58,061 bases of DNA, taken from positions 1-58,061 of the forward strand of contig CACKBA010000006.1 of assembly GCA_902598295.1 (NCBI GenBank), read 5' to 3'. Below, in pieces: positions 1-7,730 of the stretch. The position numbers were made by a program, and so were the translations under genes. How positions within the stretch are numbered: the stretch's first letter is position 1; every line of letters starts with the position of its first letter. The stretch is from an uncultured Bacteroidota bacterium. GTDB lineage: Bacteria; Bacteroidota; Bacteroidia; Flavobacteriales; Flavobacteriaceae. Under the pieces are notes generated by a model, which saw nothing but the letters and a program-made list of their open reading frames with translations, ran no database searches and was not told the origin of the DNA.

Positions 1-5
1 AATAA

Positions 6-3000
6 ATGAAAAAATTAGTAAACCTTTTTTCCTTGTTACTTTTGATGACTGGGCTGGTTGGTTTTGCGCAAGATACTGTTTCAGGAGTTGTTTCTGATGC
101 AGACGGAATGCCTTTACCAGGAGCGACTGTTGTAGTACAAGGAACATCAATTGGTGTTACCACAGATTTTGATGGTAACTACTCAATTAGTGCTTCTGAA
201 GGTGACGTTCTTGTTTTCAGTTATGTCGGTTATGTAAATCAATCGGTTACGGTTGGTTCATCATCAACTATTGACGTAAGTTTAGAAAGCAGTACTGCTC
301 TTGAAGAAGTAATTGTAACGGGTATTGGTACACAAGAGAGACAAAGATCTGTTGCGAGTACCGTCACAGTTGGTGAAGAGATTCTAGAAAATCTAACATT
401 CGTATCTCCCGATCAGGCCCTAAATGGTCGTGTTGCAGGACTACGAATTAATACAATTTCTGGTAGTCCAGGAACAGCATCTTCGATAAGAATTCGAGGA
501 GAAGGTTCAATTTCTGGAAATAACTCTCCACTTTTTGTTATTGACGGTGTTCCAATTTCAAATGGTTCTTTTGGATATGGTGCTACACCAAACATCGGTA
601 TTTTAGCGATGATCAATACAAACGACATTGAATCTATCACAGTATTAAAAGATGCAGCATCTACTTCCGTTTACGGAAACAGAGGTAGTAATGGTGTTAT
701 TGTTATTACTACTAAAAAAGGTTCAGCTGGAAAAGTAACCTATAATGTTAGTTCACAGTATGGATGGCAAAATTATGCTACCGAAGGTAGACAACCACTA
801 ACTGGTGCTCAAAGACTTGACCTTGCTTCTGAAGCAATGGTTAACGATCTTGGATTTTCAAAAGAAGGAGCATTAAATTGGATGCTTACAAATAGATTTG
901 ATTATAGAGATTGGGACAGTAGAGGTCGTGTTGACACAAACTGGGCTGATCTTGTTACAAATCCTGACGCACCTTTACAAGCTTATGACATTTCCGCTAC
1001 AGGTGGAGATGCGGAACAAAACTTCAGAATATCTTTAGGATACAAATCTCAAGAAGCGATCAACATTGGTGCTGATTATGAATCTGTAAGTGGTTCTTTC
1101 TCATACACAAGAAAATTTAAAGGTGTCACTCTTGAAACTTCAAACAGAGTAACAAATGGTCTTCAAAATGGTCAGTTAGAGGGATCATCTTATTTTGGTA
1201 ACGTTGTTACAACAAAATATTTTATGCCTGTAACATATGCAGCCTACAATGCTGATGGTTCTTATTTAGTACCACACCCTGCAGGTATGCATCATACTGT
1301 CTACCTAACAGAGGCTAACATATATAAAAATGACAACACAAGAGTTTTATCTAACAGTTCTGTTTCATTAGATTTACCTGTTGAAGGTTTGAAATTTAAA
1401 ACAGTTTTTGCGATTGACTACAACCAAGCTATTGGACACAACTACAGAAACCCTATTGAGGGTGATGGTGTATCAGCTGGTGGACAGTCATGGCAAACTT
1501 CTCAAAGAAGATTTACTTGGTCTACAATTAACAGATTAGAGTACAATACTACTTTGGGTGATAATGAGCATTTCATTAGTGCTGTTCTTGGTCAGTCATT
1601 CCAAAAAAATAAAAATGATTATTTATATGGATATGGTGAAGCACCTGCTTCTGATGGTCTTTACTACGTAGCAAGTTTCCCAGCAAACCAAGAGGCAGAA
1701 GGATCGTTCTCTGACTGGAAAGTTCTTTCTTATGTTGGTGTAGCTAACTACTCATACAAAGACAAGTATATATTCAATTTTACTTGGAGAAATGATGGTT
1801 CTTCTAGATTCGCTTCTGGATATAGATTTGGTAACTTCTTCTCCTACGGTGCTGCTTGGAATATCTCAAATGAAAACTTCCTTGCGGACAACTCTGTTGT
1901 TAACAACTTAAAGTTAAGAGCATCATGGGGTGAAGCCGGTGATCAGAATATTGGTTTAAATCAATATCAATCACTTTTTGGATATAGTGGAAACTACGAT
2001 AATCAAGGTGCGGTATTCCCAACATCATTTGGTAACGCTATCATTTCATGGGAAAAATCTGAAAAACTTGATGTTGCTTTAGATTTTGCTCTATTCAATG
2101 ATAGAGTAACTGGTTCTGTTGGATACTACCAAAGAGATACTAAGGACTTACTTCAAAGTGTTCCATTATCTTTAACTACTGGACACTCTTCACAAACTCA
2201 AAACGTTGGTGATGTTAGAAACAGTGGTATTGAAGTTGAATTGGATGCAACTGTTGTTAAAGCAGGTGATTTCGAGTTTGACATATATGGAAACGTTTCA
2301 ACAAATGAAAATGAGGTTCTTAAATTAGCTCAAGATGCGGAGGGTAATGACATCAATCTAGATGGATTTTATACTGCAACAAGAGTTGGTAAATCAATAT
2401 ATGAATTTTACCTAAGACAATTTGGTGGAGTTAACCCTGATAATGGTAACCCTTACTACATAGTAGGTGGTGACGGTGTTGATGCTCCAATTAGTAGTGA
2501 CGAAACTACAAGCTGGAGTGCAGCTCAACAAACTTTCTTAGGACCAAGAATTCCAACAACTGTTGGTGCAATTGGTACTAGATTTAAGTATAAAGGTTTA
2601 TCAGTAGATGCCAACTTTACTTATGTTGGTGGACATAAGATTTATGAGCAATGGGCTGGATATTATCTTCATTCAGGTCTTCTTTCAACCATGTATTATA
2701 ATGGTATGTCAGACTTGATGAACAGATGGCAACAGCCAGGTGATATAACAGACGTACCGAGAATGCGTTGGACAACTAGTAGAACGACTGCTGGTTCTTA
2801 TCACACTGATAGATTCCTATATGATGGAGATTTTGTTAGATTAAGAGATTTAACAGTTAACTATAACTTCCCATCATCACTGATTGACGAAATTGGTCTT
2901 GATAGACTAAGTGTCTATGTGAAAGGAACTAACGTATGGACTTGGACAAAAGATGACCTTCCAATTGAACCTGAAGTAAGTATTAGTTCAGGACAATGGA

Positions 3001-3056
3001 ACTTATGGAATCCTGTACCAAAGACATGGGCTCTAGGACTTAACTTAACATTTTAA
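6..3056 (+). CDS. SusC/RagA family TonB-linked outer membrane protein
   Basis: This is a 1016-residue outer-membrane active importer that works with the SusD lipoprotein encoded next. A signal peptide (residues 1-21, ending GFAQ) is followed by a carboxypeptidase-regulatory-like beta domain (about 23-95), the SusC signature LEEVIVTGIGTQ near 100, a plug domain (about 115-225, with the LKDAASTSVYGNRGSNG motif) and a long beta-barrel ending in a hydrophobic strand (LGLNLTF). The length fits the family. The ATG at base 6 is directly followed by the signal peptide. The promoter lies outside the window. The substrate cannot be told: no glycoside hydrolase adjoins it, so peptides or small oligomers are as likely as sugars. 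By eye the gene is less AT-rich than its neighbours, which fits high expression. Confidence 0.95.
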   Translation: MKKLVNLFSLLLLMTGLVGFAQDTVSGVVSDADGMPLPGATVVVQGTSIGVTTDFDGNYSISASEGDVLVFSYVGYVNQSVTVGSSSTIDVSLESSTALEEVIVTGIGTQERQRSVASTVTVGEEILENLTFVSPDQALNGRVAGLRINTISGSPGTASSIRIRGEGSISGNNSPLFVIDGVPISNGSFGYGATPNIGILAMINTNDIESITVLKDAASTSVYGNRGSNGVIVITTKKGSAGKVTYNVSSQYGWQNYATEGRQPLTGAQRLDLASEAMVNDLGFSKEGALNWMLTNRFDYRDWDSRGRVDTNWADLVTNPDAPLQAYDISATGGDAEQNFRISLGYKSQEAINIGADYESVSGSFSYTRKFKGVTLETSNRVTNGLQNGQLEGSSYFGNVVTTKYFMPVTYAAYNADGSYLVPHPAGMHHTVYLTEANIYKNDNTRVLSNSSVSLDLPVEGLKFKTVFAIDYNQAIGHNYRNPIEGDGVSAGGQSWQTSQRRFTWSTINRLEYNTTLGDNEHFISAVLGQSFQKNKNDYLYGYGEAPASDGLYYVASFPANQEAEGSFSDWKVLSYVGVANYSYKDKYIFNFTWRNDGSSRFASGYRFGNFFSYGAAWNISNENFLADNSVVNNLKLRASWGEAGDQNIGLNQYQSLFGYSGNYDNQGAVFPTSFGNAIISWEKSEKLDVALDFALFNDRVTGSVGYYQRDTKDLLQSVPLSLTTGHSSQTQNVGDVRNSGIEVELDATVVKAGDFEFDIYGNVSTNENEVLKLAQDAEGNDINLDGFYTATRVGKSIYEFYLRQFGGVNPDNGNPYYIVGGDGVDAPISSDETTSWSAAQQTFLGPRIPTTVGAIGTRFKYKGLSVDANFTYVGGHKIYEQWAGYYLHSGLLSTMYYNGMSDLMNRWQQPGDITDVPRMRWTTSRTTAGSYHTDRFLYDGDFVRLRDLTVNYNFPSSLIDEIGLDRLSVYVKGTNVWTWTKDDLPIEPEVSISSGQWNLWNPVPKTWALGLNLTF

Positions 3057-3067
3057 ACTATATTATA

Positions 3068-4495
3068 ATGAAAAACTTAATTAAATTATACAGTTTAATC
3101 TTCGCTTCCTTACTGATTGTATCTTGTGGAGATGAAGATCTTGAGCCAACACTTGCTCAGGATAAAGATCTTGCCTCTGGTATTCAGAGTGCAGACGATT
3201 TATATTCTGTTCTTAACAGTGCATATAATAGAATGACAAGTTCATCTTATTATATGAGAGACTTCATTGTAATGGGTGAAGTTAGAACAGATAATATGTA
3301 CTCTAATGTTAATTCTGGAAGATTTGTCTCTTCTGATATGAACCACAACCCTGATGGTTATGGTCCATGGGGAACAATTTATGGTGTAATTGCTATAACA
3401 AATATTGTGGCAAATGTAGATGCATCTTCTTTAGAAGGTAATCCCGCCAGAATCAATCACATTATTGGTCAAGCACATGCTCTAAGAGCCTTGTGTCATT
3501 TTGATTTGTTGAGAAATTATGGTCAACATTTTATTGATGGACAAGGTGGTTTAGGTTCTCTTGGTGTCCCTTATGTCAAAACATATAAGGACCCTGCTAA
3601 CCTACAACCCTCAAGAGATACTGTTGCTTCTAATGTAGGTGATATTATGGCTGATTTCCAAGGAGGTATAGCTTTAATGGATGACTCGTTTAACACAACT
3701 ACTAGTTATATGACAAAAGCCGGTGCTTATGCTCTTATGGCTAGAGCTGCCCTATACTTTGGGGCTGCTGACAGTAGTTTTTACGCTACTGCTGGTTCTG
3801 CTGCAAAATGGGTTATTGACAATTCATCTGCTGTACCTGTTTCAGCTGCTGCTTTTAAAGCATCATACTACACTGACCACGCTTCAAACTCTCTATTTGA
3901 ATTAGAAGCTAATGGTACTGATAACCCTGGAATTAATGGTTTAGCTTACATTTACAGAGGAACTAGCTACGGTGATGTTAGAATATTAACTGGAACTGGT
4001 ACTAACCCGGATCTATACGATATTTTAGATGCAACTGATGTTAGAGGAACTGTAAATGGCATGATTGGTACTCAACAGAATTATCCCACAATTATTGGTA
4101 AGTTTCCTACTACTAATGGTTCGGATAACGTTACTGTAATTAGAGTTGAGGAAATGCATTTGATTTATGCTGAAGCTTTATTAAGAGCTGGAAATGCAAG
4201 TGGTGCATTGACATATCTCAATAATGTACCTGCATTAAGAAATGCGCCTACATACACTACGGCTACATTAGATAATATTCTTTTAGAAAGAAGAAAAGAA
4301 TTCTATGGAGAAGGTTTAAGATTTTATGACCTAGCTAGAACTGGTCAAGATATGCCTTTAATAGATTCTGTTAAGCAATTAAATGATGATCTTACAGGAA
4401 CTCCTCCTGCATTTGGATCATATAGATATGCTTATCCTATTTCTAAATCTGAAAGAAATGCTAATCCTAATATTCAGCAAAATGCTGGTTATTAA
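3068..4495 (+). CDS. SusD/RagB family nutrient-binding outer membrane lipoprotein
   Basis: This 475-residue protein is the surface lid that captures substrate for the SusC channel encoded 11 bases upstream. It has a lipoprotein signal peptide with the lipid cysteine at residue 20 (LLIVSCGDED). The acidic residues right after the cysteine resemble the Bacteroidota surface-export signal. The rest shows the SusD pattern: TPR-like helices, the HALRALCHFDLLRNYG segment near 135-150 and a C-terminal RRKEFYGEGLRFYDLAR motif near 405-422. A strong terminator follows, so susC and susD form a two-gene transcript. At 475 residues it is at the short end for the family. The ligand is unknown. Confidence 0.95.
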   Translation: MKNLIKLYSLIFASLLIVSCGDEDLEPTLAQDKDLASGIQSADDLYSVLNSAYNRMTSSSYYMRDFIVMGEVRTDNMYSNVNSGRFVSSDMNHNPDGYGPWGTIYGVIAITNIVANVDASSLEGNPARINHIIGQAHALRALCHFDLLRNYGQHFIDGQGGLGSLGVPYVKTYKDPANLQPSRDTVASNVGDIMADFQGGIALMDDSFNTTTSYMTKAGAYALMARAALYFGAADSSFYATAGSAAKWVIDNSSAVPVSAAAFKASYYTDHASNSLFELEANGTDNPGINGLAYIYRGTSYGDVRILTGTGTNPDLYDILDATDVRGTVNGMIGTQQNYPTIIGKFPTTNGSDNVTVIRVEEMHLIYAEALLRAGNASGALTYLNNVPALRNAPTYTTATLDNILLERRKEFYGEGLRFYDLARTGQDMPLIDSVKQLNDDLTGTPPAFGSYRYAYPISKSERNANPNIQQNAGY

Positions 4496-4523
4496 TTTTA
4501 GAAATTATTAGATAATTTATTTG

Positions 4524-4551
4524 AAAAACCCGCCTTATGGCGGGTTTTTTG
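4524..4551 (+). terminator. Rho-independent terminator after the first susCD pair
   Basis: A perfect hairpin, AACCCGCC / GGCGGGTT with a TTAT loop, is followed by a run of six T. It lies about 30 bases after the susD stop and just before the acylase gene, so it separates the two. Confidence 0.93.
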
Positions 4552-4564
4552 TTATATTCAGCTT

Positions 4565-6628
4565 GTGTTGAAAAATGAATATTTAATAGTTTATTTACTT
4601 ATCAATTCATTTCTTATAAGTGCTCAAAATATTAATGTTAACAATATTGATATTGTAAGAGATTCTTTTGGAGTTCCACATATATATGCAAAAACCGATG
4701 CTGAGTTAGCCTACGGTTTAGCTTGGGCTCATGCAGAGGATGATTTTAAAACAATTCAGGAAGCTTACCTAGCTGGAAATTCTCTTCTAAGTAAACATAT
4801 TGGTATAAAAGGTGCTCCAATTGATTTTCTATCTCAACTTATAAGACCTGATGACACTATTGATAGTTTATACAAAACTCTCGATAAAAGTTTTCTAAAA
4901 GTCGTTGAAGGATATGCAAAGGGTCTAAATAATTTTGCTAAGAATCACCCAGATCAAGTACTGGTTGAGAAGCTTTTTCCTGTAACACCTAGAAAAATGC
5001 TTAAATACTCATTGTTACAATTATTTATTTTTTCTGAAGGGGAAAAAGCTGTTTTATCAATATTTAACAATACTGCAGGCGTCATTGATACAAGCAATGA
5101 TGTTGGTCTTGGATCTAATCTTTTTGCCTTTAGTTCTAAAAAAACAAGAAATAATGAGACTTTTCTTGGAGTAAATACGCACCAACCACTTGAAGGACCA
5201 ACATCATGGTATGAGGTTCACCTAATCAGTGATGAGGGAACAAATATTATTGGTGCAACCTTTCCTGGAGCACCTTGTGTTTTAACAGGAACAAACCAAA
5301 ACTTAGGATGGACACATACCGTTAATTATCCGGATAAAACTGACATTTTTCAACTACAAATGGTAAAAAATAATAAGTTGAAATACATAGTAGATGGTGA
5401 AATTCTCAGACTTGAGAAATTTAGAGGAAAAGCATATATAAAGATTCTTGGAATTCCAATAAAAGTTAGTAAAAGGTACTATAGAAGTATTTACGGTCCC
5501 ACTCTGAAAAATAAAAATGGAGTATATTCTGTTCGCACTCCAAGTTTATTCAAAATTAGAGCTCTCGAACAATGGTGGAAGATGAATAAATCAAAAACAT
5601 TTGATGAGTTTTATGAAATACTAAAAATGAATGAAATACCTGGATTTAATTTTGGTTATGCAGACAAAGATGATAATATATTTTACATATCTAATGGAAT
5701 AATCCCAATTCGGGATAAAAAATACAACTGGAAAGGTGTATTACCTGGAAATACTAAGGAAACATTATGGACAGAATACCATAAGACAGAAGAACTTCCA
5801 CAAGTATTGAACCCTGAATCAGGATATTTATATAATGCCAATAACACACCATTTAAATCAACATCTATAAATGAAAATCCAAACAGTAATGATTTTCCAA
5901 AAGAAATGGGGTACTCTATTTATGATAACAATAGAAGCACGCGGATCCATCAATTAATTGAATCATATGAAAAAATTGATTTTTCTGATTTCAAATCAAT
6001 AAAGTTTGATTACAAATACCCCACTCCATTTTCCTTCAACTTTGTTGATGTTAACAAAATAATGGAGATGAATGCAGAAGATTATCCTGATATTTCTGAT
6101 CTTATTTTAGAGATTCAAAATTGGGATAGATCAACTAATTCAGATTCATTAGGTGCAGGAATATTTGCTATGTTTTATTATAATTTGAGAAATTATATTA
6201 GAAACCCCTATATAAATAGAAAACTGAGTAAAAATTTAATTGCACAGATGTTAAGAGATGTTAAAAAATATATGATAAAACATTTCAACAGAACCGATGT
6301 CAGACTTGGTGAATATCAAAAACTTGTAAGAGGAAAAAAAGAGATTCCAATCTGGGGAATGCCTGATGTTATTACTGCTATGACTTCATCAAAATATAAA
6401 GAAGGAAAAAGAAAAATTACCCATGGTGAGTCATATATTCAACTTGTAAAATTCTCAGATGGAGATCCATACATCGAATCAATCATGTCTTATGGAAATA
6501 GTGAAAACCCTGATTCTCCTCACTACGATGACCAAATGGAGATGTTTTCAAAATTTGAAACAAAGAAAATGAGTTTTGATAAAAATTTGATTTATGAGAA
6601 CTCAAAAAAAATTTACAATCCAAAATAA
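4565..6628 (+). CDS. Penicillin acylase family (Ntn-hydrolase) exported amidase
   Basis: This 687-residue protein belongs to the penicillin/acyl-homoserine-lactone acylase family, which cleaves acyl-amide bonds after self-processing into two chains. The first codon is GTG (4565) or the next TTG; no ATG comes before the signal peptide (about 1-20, ending LISAQ). The expected nucleophile is Ser184 in GLGSNLFAFS, where the precursor would be cut between Gly183 and Ser184. Downstream, NTHQPLEGPTSWYEVHL and TNQNLGWTHTVN are family landmarks. The natural substrate is unknown: lactone signals, beta-lactams and other N-acyl compounds are all possible. It ends one base from convergent bshA and stands alone behind its own upstream terminator. 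Confidence 0.88.
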   Translation: MLKNEYLIVYLLINSFLISAQNINVNNIDIVRDSFGVPHIYAKTDAELAYGLAWAHAEDDFKTIQEAYLAGNSLLSKHIGIKGAPIDFLSQLIRPDDTIDSLYKTLDKSFLKVVEGYAKGLNNFAKNHPDQVLVEKLFPVTPRKMLKYSLLQLFIFSEGEKAVLSIFNNTAGVIDTSNDVGLGSNLFAFSSKKTRNNETFLGVNTHQPLEGPTSWYEVHLISDEGTNIIGATFPGAPCVLTGTNQNLGWTHTVNYPDKTDIFQLQMVKNNKLKYIVDGEILRLEKFRGKAYIKILGIPIKVSKRYYRSIYGPTLKNKNGVYSVRTPSLFKIRALEQWWKMNKSKTFDEFYEILKMNEIPGFNFGYADKDDNIFYISNGIIPIRDKKYNWKGVLPGNTKETLWTEYHKTEELPQVLNPESGYLYNANNTPFKSTSINENPNSNDFPKEMGYSIYDNNRSTRIHQLIESYEKIDFSDFKSIKFDYKYPTPFSFNFVDVNKIMEMNAEDYPDISDLILEIQNWDRSTNSDSLGAGIFAMFYYNLRNYIRNPYINRKLSKNLIAQMLRDVKKYMIKHFNRTDVRLGEYQKLVRGKKEIPIWGMPDVITAMTSSKYKEGKRKITHGESYIQLVKFSDGDPYIESIMSYGNSENPDSPHYDDQMEMFSKFETKKMSFDKNLIYENSKKIYNPK

Positions 6629-6629
6629 A

Positions 6630-7730
6630 CTATTTTAAGAGCCTTTTATATACATTTTCATAAATGGGGACTACAGTATCTATATCAAAGAGTTTAGCTC
6701 TTTCAAACGATGATAATTTAAATTTTTCTAGTCTTCTTTTATCTGAGATTAAGTCCTTTATTTTTTCTATGTATTTATTTTCATCATTGACACCAACTAA
6801 ATATCCGGTTTGATTATCAATATTTAACTCAGGAAGACCACCACAGTTAGAGGTCACCAATGCACATTTAGAGGCCATGGCTTCAAGAGCAGCTAATCCA
6901 AAACTTTCTTTTTTTGAAGGCAATAAAAAAATATCAGTTGAGCACAATATTTCTTCAATTTTATCAGTATTTCCATGGAATTTTATGTTATTGATTTTAT
7001 TTTTTTCAACAAGACTTTTAGCTAAATCTAGTTCAGGTCCCTCACCTATCATATTGAAAAACAAATTTCTACTATTAAGCTTGGATATAATACTCATTAG
7101 AATTCTGATATTTTTTACTGGTCTAAAGTTGCTAACGTGAGAGATGATAATCTTATCATCCTGGTTGCAATTTTCATTTTTTTGTTCAAAACGATTGACA
7201 TCAATAAAATTAGGTATTACCTCAATTTCTTTTTCAATATTGAAAAACTCCTTTGTATCTTTTTTAAGATTTTCAGAAACAGAGGTTACTAAATCAGAAT
7301 TCTGGATTGAAAATTTTACAGCTCGACGATAAAAGGGGTGCTTTCCAACTAAAGTAATATCTGTCCCATGAAGTGTTGTAACTATAGGGAGCTCAATATT
7401 CTTGGTTTTTAACATTTCTTTGGCCATATAAGCAGCGTAAGCATGAGGAATTGCATAATGAACATGAATTAAGTCAATTTTATTGTTTTCAGAAATTTCA
7501 ACTATCTTACTTGAAAGTGCAAGTTCATAGGGTTGAAAATTAAATAAAGGATAAAATGGGACATTTACTTTATGAAAAAGAACCTTATCATCAATTAGTT
7601 TTAATCGAACAGGCCTCTTGTAAGCAACAAAGTGGATTGTATGACCATATTCAGCCAATTTATGCCCAAGCTCAGTTGCCAGTACACCACTTCCACCATA
7701 GGTAGGATAACAAACAATAATTACATTCAT
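6630..7730 (-). CDS. bshA: N-acetyl-alpha-D-glucosaminyl L-malate synthase (bacillithiol pathway)
   Basis: This is a 366-residue GT4 glycosyltransferase catalysing the first step of bacillithiol synthesis, joining UDP-GlcNAc to L-malate. The N-terminus CYPTYGGSGVLATELG is typical of BshA. A GT-B C-terminal domain follows with HVSNFRPVKN, MIGEGPELDLA and the nucleotide-sugar-binding segment PSKKESFGLAALEAMA. The length matches BshA (about 370-380). The ATG abuts the stop of the upstream NagZ/beta-lactamase gene, so the two are probably co-transcribed. The later pathway genes (bshB, bshC) are not in the window. The identification is firm on sequence pattern but not tested. Confidence 0.9.
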   Translation of the reverse strand: MNVIIVCYPTYGGSGVLATELGHKLAEYGHTIHFVAYKRPVRLKLIDDKVLFHKVNVPFYPLFNFQPYELALSSKIVEISENNKIDLIHVHYAIPHAYAAYMAKEMLKTKNIELPIVTTLHGTDITLVGKHPFYRRAVKFSIQNSDLVTSVSENLKKDTKEFFNIEKEIEVIPNFIDVNRFEQKNENCNQDDKIIISHVSNFRPVKNIRILMSIISKLNSRNLFFNMIGEGPELDLAKSLVEKNKINNIKFHGNTDKIEEILCSTDIFLLPSKKESFGLAALEAMASKCALVTSNCGGLPELNIDNQTGYLVGVNDENKYIEKIKDLISDKRRLEKFKLSSFERAKLFDIDTVVPIYENVYKRLLK

